Below are positions 1-8,291 of a stretch of 64,000 nucleotides of DNA, piece by piece. Origin of the DNA: Sphingobacterium sp. SGG-5 (lineage in GTDB: Bacteria; Bacteroidota; Bacteroidia; Sphingobacteriales; Sphingobacteriaceae); contig NZ_JAAKGO010000008.1 of assembly GCF_011043525.1 (NCBI RefSeq), positions 1 to 64,000 on the forward strand. Reading direction: 5' to 3'. The notes below the pieces were generated by a model. That model saw only the letters and a list, made by a program, of their open reading frames with translations. It was not told where the DNA came from and ran no database searches. The first letter of the stretch is position 1. Each line of letters opens with the position of its first letter. Made by a program: the position numbers and the translations under genes.

Positions 1-947
1 TGGGCAACCGGATATACCTGAACAACGAGCCTTATTACCAACGATTGGTTCTGGACCAGGGATTCTATCCGGACGGTATCTGGACATCCCCGTCCGATGA
101 AGCGCTTAAACGGGACATTATCTTGGGAAAAGAGGCCGGTTTCAACGGAGCTAGGTTACATCAGAAGGTTTTTGAGGAACGTTACTACTACTGGGCAGAT
201 AAGCTGGGGTACCTGACTTGGGGTGAGAGCGCCAGCTGGGGCATGGATGCGAACAACATAGAGGCGGCCCGTAATTTTATCTCTGAATGGATGGAATGCG
301 TGAAGCGGGACCGCAACCATCCTTCGTTGGTGGTATGGACGCCGTTCAACGAACAGTGGTGGCCAGATAAGACGAACTACCCTCGCCTGGCCGGGGATGT
401 CTATCGCCTGACCAAACTTATTGACCCGACGCGTCCTGTTAACGGGGTGAGCGGCGGCGCGCATATCCTGACGGACATCTGGACGGTACACCACTACGAA
501 CAGGATCCCGTAAAGCTTAGGGATGTCATCTATAAGGACAGTAAATTTTTCCAGACCCCGAACCGTGCCCATCCGGGCAACAGGAACATCGGATTCAACG
601 AGGTCAAAGACAGTAACAATTATGTGTTCCCTGTCTATGATGGGAAAAAACCCTATTTCGTGGATGAATTCGGGGGCATCAAATGGGTCAGTAACGAAAA
701 GCTCCAGCAGCTGGACTCCAAGACACAGACCTGGGGTTATGGCAGTGCACCTCGTACACAGGAAGAATTTTACCAACGCTTAGAGGGTCAGGTGGATCAG
801 CTTCTGTCACTGTCGGAACATGTCTGGGGCTACTGCTATACACAATTGACAGATGTAGAACAGGAACAGAATGGTATCTATAATTATGACCGATCGATAA
901 AGTTTGATATGGAGAGAATCCGAAAAATATTCTCTAAAAAACCGTGA
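1..947 (+). CDS. Glycoside hydrolase family 2, C-terminal catalytic part (5' truncated by window)
   Basis: The reading frame is open from the first base, so the protein start lies upstream. What remains is the TIM-barrel catalytic domain of a GH2 enzyme (beta-galactosidase, beta-glucuronidase or beta-mannosidase type), a retaining glycosidase. The acid/base motif WTPFNEQW (Glu at about 351-353) and the later nucleophile motif VDEFGG (Glu at about 666-668) are both present and correctly ordered, so the active site looks intact. The chain ends in IRKIFSKKP without an added domain. Substrate cannot be read from this fragment. It precedes the catabolic operon by about 50 bases on the same strand and may belong to it. 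Confidence 0.85.
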   Translation, partial: GNRIYLNNEPYYQRLVLDQGFYPDGIWTSPSDEALKRDIILGKEAGFNGARLHQKVFEERYYYWADKLGYLTWGESASWGMDANNIEAARNFISEWMECVKRDRNHPSLVVWTPFNEQWWPDKTNYPRLAGDVYRLTKLIDPTRPVNGVSGGAHILTDIWTVHHYEQDPVKLRDVIYKDSKFFQTPNRAHPGNRNIGFNEVKDSNNYVFPVYDGKKPYFVDEFGGIKWVSNEKLQQLDSKTQTWGYGSAPRTQEEFYQRLEGQVDQLLSLSEHVWGYCYTQLTDVEQEQNGIYNYDRSIKFDMERIRKIFSKKP

Positions 948-996
948 TGTGTGATATCGTCTCAAAGATAGAGAATTATTAATGCTATAAAATAAG

Positions 997-1809
997 ATGT
1001 ATATACTTCAATTAGTTTTTCTTGTACCTGTTTTTATAACCTGTGTCGTATTTGGTAAAGGCGTAGATTATGAAGCAGATGCACAAATTATGCCAAAAAT
1101 ATTTTTTGATGTTCAGAAAGGAGCACAGCAAGACAGGCAGGTAATCGCTCAATTATTGGCGGGCAGAACCCCGATCACCTGGCTGTTTACGGGAAATAGC
1201 ATTACACAAGGCGCGAAGCATACACATGGGCAAAGATCTTATTCAGAAATTTTTTCAGAACGGGTACGCTTTGAAATGGGGAGATATAGAGATATCGTGG
1301 TCAATACTGCCATCAGTGGACATACGACCAAAGATATACTGGAAGATTTTGAATGGAGAGTTGCGAAACTACAACCCCAAGTCGTGGTATTGATGATCGG
1401 TACAAATGATGCTGCGACAGCAAAGAACATTTCAGTATCGGAGTATGCAGATAATTTGTCCCAGATTATTATACGGATTAGGGATATCGGCGCAGTTCCT
1501 GTTTTAGTGAGTCCTACTCCGATTATTACCGACCTCACACCAGAGCGGAGTAATTTGAAACTGTATGTAGAGGCTATGAAAAATATCGCAGAAGAAGAAC
1601 AGATCATCCTTGTCGATAATTGGGCAATCTGGAAGATAGATCTGACAAAAAAGTATGATGGACAAGTTTTCCGCCAATTATTGAATGACCCGTTGCATCC
1701 GAATGGAACAGGTCATAAGGAGATTGCCATATCCTTGTTCAGGGAGCTTAACATTTTTGATCCGACACAACCAACAGGGGGTGCACCCTATTACGAAGGA
1801 GAACATTAG
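997..1809 (+). CDS. SGNH/GDSL-type esterase, exported
   Basis: This 270-residue protein has a hydrophobic N-terminal signal segment (residues 1-20) and the SGNH hydrolase blocks: GNSIT with nucleophile Ser68, NTAISGH for block II, GTND with Asn137, and DPLHPN with Asp231 and His234. Such enzymes remove acyl groups, commonly acetyl, from sugars, outside the cytoplasm. Only one base separates its stop from the next start, so it is the first clear gene of a long + strand operon. An O-acetyl esterase acting on the operon's substrate is a reasonable inference; lipase or protease activity cannot be excluded from sequence. Confidence 0.8.
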   Translation: MYILQLVFLVPVFITCVVFGKGVDYEADAQIMPKIFFDVQKGAQQDRQVIAQLLAGRTPITWLFTGNSITQGAKHTHGQRSYSEIFSERVRFEMGRYRDIVVNTAISGHTTKDILEDFEWRVAKLQPQVVVLMIGTNDAATAKNISVSEYADNLSQIIIRIRDIGAVPVLVSPTPIITDLTPERSNLKLYVEAMKNIAEEEQIILVDNWAIWKIDLTKKYDGQVFRQLLNDPLHPNGTGHKEIAISLFRELNIFDPTQPTGGAPYYEGEH

Positions 1810-1810
1810 T

Positions 1811-2734
1811 ATGATCAATCCTTATACGATAAATCCCGGACAGAGCGGCCCCCGGGTTCTTATACTGGCCGGTGTTCATGGTGATGAATATGAACCCATG
1901 TTGGCCGCTATGCAGCTTTTGGATGAATTGCCTGATCTGCTGATCCGAGGCTGTGTGACTATCGTACCTGTAGTGAATGAGGCGGCATATGTCAATGGGA
2001 GCCGATGTGCCTGCGATGGAATTGATATGGCTCGTATATGTCCGGGGAATAAAGAAGGATCTGTCACCGAACAAGCTGCAGATGCTGTAAGCCTATTGAT
2101 AAAAGAAGCCGATTACCTCATTGATATGCATACGGGTGGTTTGCTGTATGATATCTATCCGATGGTGGGCTATATGTTGCATAGCAGCCCGGAAATTCTG
2201 GAGAAACAACAGCAAATGGCCATCGCCAGTGGCTTTCCCTTGATCTGGGGAACGGATAGTCGCCCAAATGGTCGAACCTTGTCCGTTGCGAGGGACCATA
2301 ACGTTCCGGCCGTATATTTTGAATATGGTGGAGGAACGGGCTTTCGCGAAGAAGTCGTAGAGAGGTACAAAGAGGCCTGCATACGGATATTAGCGTATCA
2401 GGGGCTTTTTGAAGAGCCTTTTTCTATTCAGGACAGATATAACTACTGGCTGGAAGATGAGCGACCGGATAGCGGTCACCTACAGATAAAAATGCCGGCT
2501 CCTGTGGGAGGGGTTTTTATAGCCTTGGCAAAAACAGGGGAATATATGCGTAAGGGACAGTTATTTGGGGAGATAGCAGACCCCTTGTCCAAAGAGACTC
2601 ATCCCATATTTGCCGGAGAGGATGGATTGGTATTTCTGTTGCGAACCAATGTACATGTCAAGGCCGGTGAAGCCTTGGGGGGGATATTGGCGGTGGATTT
2701 ATTTGACAAAAAGACGATAAAAGAAATTGAATGA
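1811..2734 (+). CDS. Succinylglutamate desuccinylase/aspartoacylase (AstE/AspA) family amidohydrolase
   Basis: The ATG at 1811 follows the upstream stop by one base and gives a protein beginning MINPYTI; the reading frame extends further upstream but only over the preceding gene. The zinc site typical of this M14-like family is visible: GVHGDEYE (His and Glu ligands) near residue 24 and DMHTGG (third His) near residue 103. A C-terminal beta domain with KAGEALGGI follows, as in AspA/AstE. Members hydrolyse N-acyl bonds of amino acids, for example acetylaspartate, succinylglutamate, or the acetyl-diaminobutyrate of ectoine breakdown (DoeB/EutE). Here it probably deacylates an amino-containing intermediate; the substrate is unknown. 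Confidence 0.8.
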   Translation: MINPYTINPGQSGPRVLILAGVHGDEYEPMLAAMQLLDELPDLLIRGCVTIVPVVNEAAYVNGSRCACDGIDMARICPGNKEGSVTEQAADAVSLLIKEADYLIDMHTGGLLYDIYPMVGYMLHSSPEILEKQQQMAIASGFPLIWGTDSRPNGRTLSVARDHNVPAVYFEYGGGTGFREEVVERYKEACIRILAYQGLFEEPFSIQDRYNYWLEDERPDSGHLQIKMPAPVGGVFIALAKTGEYMRKGQLFGEIADPLSKETHPIFAGEDGLVFLLRTNVHVKAGEALGGILAVDLFDKKTIKEIE

Positions 2735-2735
2735 T

Positions 2736-3551
2736 ATGACAGCACATAAGGTCGCTATCGTGACAGGTGCCACACGTGGTATAGGCCGTAGTACGGCCAT
2801 TGGCCTTGCCAGGAAAGGTTATCATGTGGCTTTGGTCGGAAGAGACAAAAACGAGTTGATGGCATTAAAGCAGTGGATTGAAAAAGATGGTGATACGCAT
2901 GCTATCGTCTGTGCAGGGGATTTATCGGATACCCATTTTTGGGACGAAATAATCGAAAGTACACTATCTATTTGGAACTGTATAGATCTTTTGGTCAATA
3001 ATGCGGCATGGAGAACTATAGAACCGATGTCAGACATAGACATTACAAATTGGGACAAGACGATTCGGATATGCTTGACTGCTCCCGCATTTTTGGCAAA
3101 GAAAGTATGCCAGAGCATGTTGGAAAAGGGTATAAGCGGGGTAGTCATCAATGTGTCTAGCGTAATGTCACAACGCACGGGAGGCTATAGTCCGGCCTAT
3201 GCTGCCTGCAAAGGAGGGATGGAAAGCCTGACATACGAGTTGGCTACACTATACGGTCCAGCTAATATCCGGGTGGTCTGTGTCAATCCCGGCAATGTAC
3301 AAACGGATATGGGTCAAGATTATGAGGACCAGCAGGGCAATAACGTGAGTGCCCAGATAGGTGCTGATATGAACGATCACACTCCCCTAAAGCGAGCCGC
3401 TTCTTCCGAAGAAATTGCACAAGCTATTACTTGGCTTTCATCCAAAGAGGCTTCTTTTATTACGGGGACGACCCTTGTTGTGGATGGTGGTTTTACGCAC
3501 AACTTCAACAGTTATTCCATGAAAAAATTACAATTCCCCCATTTGTTTTGA
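2736..3551 (+). CDS. Short-chain dehydrogenase/reductase
   Basis: Classical SDR of about 270 residues: nucleotide-binding TGATRGIG at the N-terminus, NNAAW after strand 4, catalytic Ser in VSSV, and YAACK as the Tyr-x-x-x-Lys pair. The C-terminal TTLVVDGG is typical. I chose ATG 2736, two bases after the upstream stop, rather than a TTG at 2727 inside the previous gene. It should oxidise or reduce a hydroxyl or keto group with NAD(P)H. The tail after VVDGG is unusual (FTHNFNSYSMKKLQFPHLF) and overlaps the next gene, see the note on that junction. Confidence 0.85.
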   Translation: MTAHKVAIVTGATRGIGRSTAIGLARKGYHVALVGRDKNELMALKQWIEKDGDTHAIVCAGDLSDTHFWDEIIESTLSIWNCIDLLVNNAAWRTIEPMSDIDITNWDKTIRICLTAPAFLAKKVCQSMLEKGISGVVINVSSVMSQRTGGYSPAYAACKGGMESLTYELATLYGPANIRVVCVNPGNVQTDMGQDYEDQQGNNVSAQIGADMNDHTPLKRAASSEEIAQAITWLSSKEASFITGTTLVVDGGFTHNFNSYSMKKLQFPHLF

Positions 3552-4657
3552 AAGGTATCTGGAAATATGAACAATTGCTGCCGAGGATTGGTAGCGCATA
3601 TCAACTCTCTATAGGAGAGGGTGGTACGCCTTTGGTCAGATCCAAACATATCGGTCCGGCTTTGGGGCTTAAGAACCTGTACTTTAAATTGGAGAACCTC
3701 AATCCTTCGGGGTCTTATAAGGATAGGTTTGCCGCCATTGCTCTGTCACAGATACAGGAGCAGGGCGTAGGGTTTTGCCTAGCGACCTCCAGTGGCAATA
3801 CGGGTGCTGCCTTAGCGGCCTATAGTGCCGTAGCTCGCATACCCTGCTTCTTGGCTATTGTGGATGGTGCCCCCGAAGGGAAGCTCACGCAGATGGGGGC
3901 CTATGGAGCGGAGACATTGATGGTCAAGGACTTTGGAAAAGACGTCGGAGTCACGCAGGACACTATGGCATTGTTGGAACAAATTGCTTTGTCGTACGAT
4001 AGCGTGGTACAGGTCAGTGCTTTTCGGTATAGCCCGTCCGCCATGCAAGGGGTGCAGACCATAGCTTACGAGATAGCCGAGCAGTTGGGACAGGAAAAGG
4101 CGCAGGTGTTTGTTCCGGCTGGAGGTGGTGGGTTGACACTGGCTATTTGTAAGGGTTTTGATAGATGGGCAGAGGTATTTTCGGACTATGTGAAACCGAC
4201 CATACATTGTGTACAGCCTGAGGGTAACGATACCATAGCAACAGCTATCCGGAATCAGCTACAACAGGCAACTGCTATCGCTATGAGTACAACTGCCGTT
4301 AGCGGTTTGCAGGTCCCTGGTGTGCTGGACGGAGATGAAGTACTAAAATACTGTATGAATAATGCAGGGATGGGGCACACTGTGCAGGATGAAGAGGTAT
4401 TTGCCTGGCAACAACGGTTGGCACTGGAAGAGGGAATTTTTTGTGAACCTGCAGGGGCTGTTGCTTTGGCTGGGTTGGCAAATGCCCTAAAGAATAAAGA
4501 AATCGATACAGCAGCTGCGGCTGTTTGCATCGTGACAGGACACGGATTCAAGGACCCTGTCTCTGTCCAATGTATGGCAGCAGCGTCAGATCTGTTGTAT
4601 ATGGAGAATACGACAGTGTTGGAAAAATATTTAAAAACAAGGGTTAAACGAAAATAA
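3548..4657 (+). CDS. Threonine synthase-like PLP-dependent lyase
   Basis: Fold-type II PLP enzyme. The N-terminal GIWKYEQLLP is the usual threonine synthase beginning, SGSYKDR carries the Schiff-base lysine (Lys58 counted from the TTG), SSGNTG binds the cofactor, and PAGGGG is the phosphate loop. It is probably not a biosynthetic threonine synthase, because it sits in a catabolic operon; a dehydratase or ammonia-lyase of a hydroxy- or diamino acid is more likely, and a RidA gene follows, which would suit an enamine product. The frame has no ATG near the natural N-terminus. The best start is TTG 3548, overlapping the upstream TGA; 39 upstream codons in this frame lie over the SDR and are not family-like. 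Confidence 0.75.
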   Translation: MKGIWKYEQLLPRIGSAYQLSIGEGGTPLVRSKHIGPALGLKNLYFKLENLNPSGSYKDRFAAIALSQIQEQGVGFCLATSSGNTGAALAAYSAVARIPCFLAIVDGAPEGKLTQMGAYGAETLMVKDFGKDVGVTQDTMALLEQIALSYDSVVQVSAFRYSPSAMQGVQTIAYEIAEQLGQEKAQVFVPAGGGGLTLAICKGFDRWAEVFSDYVKPTIHCVQPEGNDTIATAIRNQLQQATAIAMSTTAVSGLQVPGVLDGDEVLKYCMNNAGMGHTVQDEEVFAWQQRLALEEGIFCEPAGAVALAGLANALKNKEIDTAAAAVCIVTGHGFKDPVSVQCMAAASDLLYMENTTVLEKYLKTRVKRK

Positions 4658-4666
4658 AAGGTCAAT

Positions 4667-5569
4667 ATGGAAAATAAATTTAAAGGCGTGTGGCCGGCGA
4701 TGTTCACACCTGTAGATATTGAAGGTAATGTTGCTGTGGTCGAATTGAAAAAACTGGTAGAGCTATTGATCTCTCAAGGTATGGATGGACTATATATCTT
4801 GGGGTCGACAGGGCAGGGCGTACTCTTTACCGAAGAGCAGCGAAAGCAGGTCGTAGAGGAAGTGATGGCTGTTAATGCAGGAAGAGTGCCTATCATGGTA
4901 CAGGTAGGAGCAATGACGACGGCCGAGTCTGTACGATTGGCACAACATGCTGCCAAGCTCGGCGCTGACGCCATATCATCGGTGGGGCCTATTTATTTCT
5001 CGGGCAATCAGGACACCGCATTGGAACATTACCGTCAGATAGCTGCTGCATCTGATTTGCCGTTTTTTCCGTACCAGTTGGGCAATAATACGATGGGCAA
5101 TATTACGGGGTTTATCGACGAACTGTTGAAAATCCCTACCCTGAAAGGTATGAAACTGACTACCGGTCAACTGTTGGAAATCGGTATTGTCAAAAATCAT
5201 GTAGGAGATCGTTTGCACCTGTTCAGCGGAGCGGATGAGTTGATGTGTCATGCAGCACTTTGTGGTACTTCTGGTGCGATAGGTTCTTTCTATAACCTTT
5301 GGGGGCCGGTTTGTAAGACCGTGAGAGCTTCTTTTAAGGAGGGGAATTATGCTCTTGCTGAAGAGTTTATGCTTGAATTTCAAAAAGTTATCATGTATGT
5401 GCTGCCCAATATATGGACATTTTTGAGACAAGCCATGCAGCTTAAATATGGAATTGATATCGGTGCGACGAAAGCACCACTGGGTACGATGCAAAAGGCG
5501 TGGGACGATCAGGAAGTACAGTCTATTATAGACAAGATAGAATCAATGACAGAAGTATCCGTAGCGTAA
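4667..5569 (+). CDS. N-acetylneuraminate lyase-like member of the DHDPS/NAL aldolase family
   Basis: A 300-residue class I aldolase barrel. GSTGQG (substrate carboxylate loop), Tyr136 in FFPYQLGN and Schiff-base Lys163 in LKGMKLTTG are in register with the DHDPS/NAL family. The Lys-x-Thr arrangement (K163, T165) resembles N-acetylneuraminate lyases more than dihydrodipicolinate synthases. Members split or form a 4-hydroxy-2-keto acid with pyruvate. With a NanM-like mutarotase and an MFS importer in the same operon, cleavage of a sialic-acid-like or 2-keto-3-deoxy sugar acid is a fair inference. Its stop overlaps the next ATG (TAATG at 5567-5571). Confidence 0.8.
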   Translation: MENKFKGVWPAMFTPVDIEGNVAVVELKKLVELLISQGMDGLYILGSTGQGVLFTEEQRKQVVEEVMAVNAGRVPIMVQVGAMTTAESVRLAQHAAKLGADAISSVGPIYFSGNQDTALEHYRQIAAASDLPFFPYQLGNNTMGNITGFIDELLKIPTLKGMKLTTGQLLEIGIVKNHVGDRLHLFSGADELMCHAALCGTSGAIGSFYNLWGPVCKTVRASFKEGNYALAEEFMLEFQKVIMYVLPNIWTFLRQAMQLKYGIDIGATKAPLGTMQKAWDDQEVQSIIDKIESMTEVSVA

Positions 5570-5952
5570 TGATGAAAGATAAAAAAGTAATAACAGGAGA
5601 CAATATCCCAAGAAGTTTTCTTCCTTTTTCGCCGGGCATACAATCCGGGGATTATGTATTTGTTTCGGGTCAGGCTTCGGTAGATGGAGAAGGTAATATC
5701 GTAGTAGATACTTTTGAAGGGGAATGCCGGCGGTCGTTCGAAAATGTGCGTACTATATTGGCTGCGGCTAACCTTACGTTTGACGATGTTGTACAGGTCA
5801 GAAATTATGTCGGTAGGCAGGAAGACCTGGCACAGTTTAACCAGATCTATAAGGAGTATTTCCAGACACCCTATCCAGCACGCACCACGTTGATTGGTTG
5901 CCTTGGTGACCTGTTGAAATTTGAGGTAGATGTGGTGGCACGAATAAAATAG
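5569..5952 (+). CDS. RidA family (YjgF/YER057c/UK114) deaminase
   Basis: About 127 residues from ATG 5569 (or 5572), directly overlapping the previous stop. It has the RidA hallmarks: PFSPGIQSGDYVFVSGQ at the N-terminus, FENVRTILAAA, and a C-terminal PARTTLIGCL with the arginine that binds the substrate carboxylate, followed by KFEVDVVA. RidA proteins speed hydrolysis of reactive enamine/imine products of PLP enzymes, or act as specific deaminases in catabolic operons. Two PLP genes lie in this operon, supporting such a role. Codons upstream of 5569 overlap the aldolase gene and do not match the family. Confidence 0.88.
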   Translation: MMKDKKVITGDNIPRSFLPFSPGIQSGDYVFVSGQASVDGEGNIVVDTFEGECRRSFENVRTILAAANLTFDDVVQVRNYVGRQEDLAQFNQIYKEYFQTPYPARTTLIGCLGDLLKFEVDVVARIK

Positions 5953-5960
5953 GAAGGAAC

Positions 5961-8291
5961 ATGAGGTATAGGGTAGCGCTTTTGGGTATTTATCACGAGT
6001 CCAATACGTTTATCGACGATCCGACAACCCTGTTTGATTTTGAAAACGGGCATCTGCTGGTGGGCGAAGCGATACGTGAGGAATACCGGAATGCACATCA
6101 TGAGATCGGCGGAATGCTGGAGGTGATGGAAGAGGAAGGGATAGATGTTGTTCCCGTTTTCTTTGCGGAGGCTACACCTGGTGGGGTTATTACCGAAGAG
6201 ACGTATTCTTTCTTGACGGACCGGATGTTTGAGGAATTGGAAAAAGTACTCCCTGTGGATGCTTGTTTGGTCGTTCCACATGGAGCGGGTGTCAGCGAGA
6301 GGATAAGGGATATGGACGGGGATTGGCTGATGCGGTTACGCAGACGGGTAGGCACAGCGGTGCCTATCGTCGGCACGCTAGATCTACATGCCAACGTCAG
6401 CCAGCAAATGGTTGATGCAACAGATGCTTTGGTTGCTTATCGGGAAAATCCTCATCTGGATCAACGGGATAGGGGGAAAGATGCGGCTCGAATACTGGTG
6501 TGTATGCTCAAACAAGGGCTGGAAGTTGCCCAACATTTGGTGCAGGTACCCGTAGCAATCAGTCTGGAGCAACAGTTTACCCAAAGTGAACCTTGCAAAA
6601 GCCTGTACGGACAGGTAAGCTTGGCAAACCAAGAAGACCATGTTCTAGCGGTGAGTGTGGTTTTAGGATTCCCCTATGCAGATGTGCCTGAAATGGGGAC
6701 ATCGATCATTGTAGTCACGGAGATAGGCAAGGATCTGGCTAGGCAGGTGGGCAGCATGATAGCGTCCTACATTTGGAAAAATAGAAAGCAGTATGTCGGT
6801 AAGAAAAACAGTGTCGATGAGGTTATTTTCAATGTACAGCACTTGAGTACACCTGTTTTGTTTCTCGATATGGGTGACAACATAGGTGGAGGATCACCGG
6901 GCAATGGACTTAGCCTGATACGGGCTTTGGAGCGTGATGGAAGATACCGTTATTTCAGCTATGTTTACGATGCTGAGGCTGTTGCCTTTCTTGAAGAACA
7001 ACGAACAGACGGTTATTTTCCGCTTACTTTGAAAGGGTTTGATGAATCTGGCGATGTACAGCTGACAGTAAACGCACATCTACTAAATCTGACGGATGGT
7101 GTGTTTCAGGAAGACACCCCTCGTCACGGCGGGCAGGTGCGGTACGATATGGGTAGGACGGCTGTCGTGCAAACAGACAAAGGTGGTGTGCTGATGCTCT
7201 CTACACTTCGTGTCCCCCCTTTTAGTCTGAAACAGGTGACTTCTTTTGGTGTAGCCCCCGAAGAGTTCGATATACTCATTGCCAAAGGAGTAAATGCACC
7301 TATTGCGGCGTATTCACCGGTTTGTAAAAGTATTGTTCAGGTGGATACTCCTGGCGTGACCCAAGCGGATATGACACGGTTTGTGTATAAAAACAGGAGA
7401 CAACCTTTATTTCCCTTTGAGGAAAAAAGACATACGGTGCATATCGAGTGGTCAGCTACAGAAACTAAGCAGCAACCTTTCTATACGGAAGGACCTGTCA
7501 TTGACAAGCATGGCAATCTGTTCTTTACTAACCTGAAAGGGCAATCTATTTTACGTGTCGATCGAGTAGAGGGAATAAAAAAATGGTTTGAAATGACCTG
7601 CCCTAATGGACAAGCTATAGATGAGCAGGGGTTCCATTGGGTGTGTGATAGTGGCCAAGGTACATTGGTAAAAGTGGATCGTGAAGGAAAGCATGTGGAA
7701 ACATTGCTATCTGACGGATATTGTGGGGGACAAAAGGTTGGTGTACCAAATGATGTGGTGGTGGACAGCAAAGGACGGATTTATTTTACCGATTCGGTTC
7801 GACATCAAGGGAGTGTATTTCTTATTGACGAGCATCGTACCGAAAGCGTATTAGCGGATAATCTGGACTATCCAAATGGTATAGTTCTTTCTCCTTCGGA
7901 GGATGTATTGTATGTTGCAGAGAGTTATGAAAACAGAATACTTTGTTTCAAACGCAATCAATCTACCCAAGAATGGGAAAAAGAAGTTTTTGCAGATCTG
8001 CCTACACATATTTCCGGAAAAGCGGAAGATAATCTGCCAGACGGTATCGCATTTGACAGCGAGGGCCGGTTGTGGGTAGCGCACTACGGTATGGGGGCAC
8101 TACAGGCCTTGAGTTCCAAAGGAGAGTTGCTGGCGACCGTGTCCACAGGATTCCCTTTGGTCAGTAATGTTTGCTTTATGCCGCAAGATAATAGCCTGTT
8201 CGTAACCGGTGGATTTGGAGAACCCGGTCCTGGAGCTATATTGCGTATTGAACTGAACAGAATAAATCAGAGCGTACAAAATGAGGATTAA
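5961..8291 (+). CDS. Fusion of an M81 (MlrC-like) metalloenzyme and an SMP-30/gluconolactonase domain
   Basis: A 776-residue two-domain protein. Residues 1 to about 490 match MlrC/M81: GIYHESNTF start, PHGAG, zinc-ligand motif TLDLHANVS (Asp141, His143), and ENPHLD with His165. Residues about 500-770 form an SMP-30 six-bladed propeller with the metal ligands Glu510 (FYTEGP), Asn597 (VPNDVV) and Asp694 (LPDGIA). M81 members are amidohydrolase-like; MlrC finishes microcystin linear-peptide breakdown. SMP-30 members hydrolyse sugar lactones or other esters. There is no signal peptide, so both probably work in the cytoplasm on consecutive steps. The frame runs unbroken through the join; its end overlaps the next start by 11 bases. 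Confidence 0.85.
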   Translation: MRYRVALLGIYHESNTFIDDPTTLFDFENGHLLVGEAIREEYRNAHHEIGGMLEVMEEEGIDVVPVFFAEATPGGVITEETYSFLTDRMFEELEKVLPVDACLVVPHGAGVSERIRDMDGDWLMRLRRRVGTAVPIVGTLDLHANVSQQMVDATDALVAYRENPHLDQRDRGKDAARILVCMLKQGLEVAQHLVQVPVAISLEQQFTQSEPCKSLYGQVSLANQEDHVLAVSVVLGFPYADVPEMGTSIIVVTEIGKDLARQVGSMIASYIWKNRKQYVGKKNSVDEVIFNVQHLSTPVLFLDMGDNIGGGSPGNGLSLIRALERDGRYRYFSYVYDAEAVAFLEEQRTDGYFPLTLKGFDESGDVQLTVNAHLLNLTDGVFQEDTPRHGGQVRYDMGRTAVVQTDKGGVLMLSTLRVPPFSLKQVTSFGVAPEEFDILIAKGVNAPIAAYSPVCKSIVQVDTPGVTQADMTRFVYKNRRQPLFPFEEKRHTVHIEWSATETKQQPFYTEGPVIDKHGNLFFTNLKGQSILRVDRVEGIKKWFEMTCPNGQAIDEQGFHWVCDSGQGTLVKVDREGKHVETLLSDGYCGGQKVGVPNDVVVDSKGRIYFTDSVRHQGSVFLIDEHRTESVLADNLDYPNGIVLSPSEDVLYVAESYENRILCFKRNQSTQEWEKEVFADLPTHISGKAEDNLPDGIAFDSEGRLWVAHYGMGALQALSSKGELLATVSTGFPLVSNVCFMPQDNSLFVTGGFGEPGPGAILRIELNRINQSVQNED

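Noticed and set aside
156-776. 206-residue antisense frame opposite the GH2 gene
   Set aside because: Shadow of the coding frame; no recognisable protein features. The same holds for antisense frames at 10254-11000, 12872-13672 and 23429-24085.
3431-3547. N-terminal extension of the PLP gene from an upstream ATG
   Set aside because: It lies over the SDR C-terminus in another frame and gives a cysteine/tryptophan-rich stretch not seen in the family.
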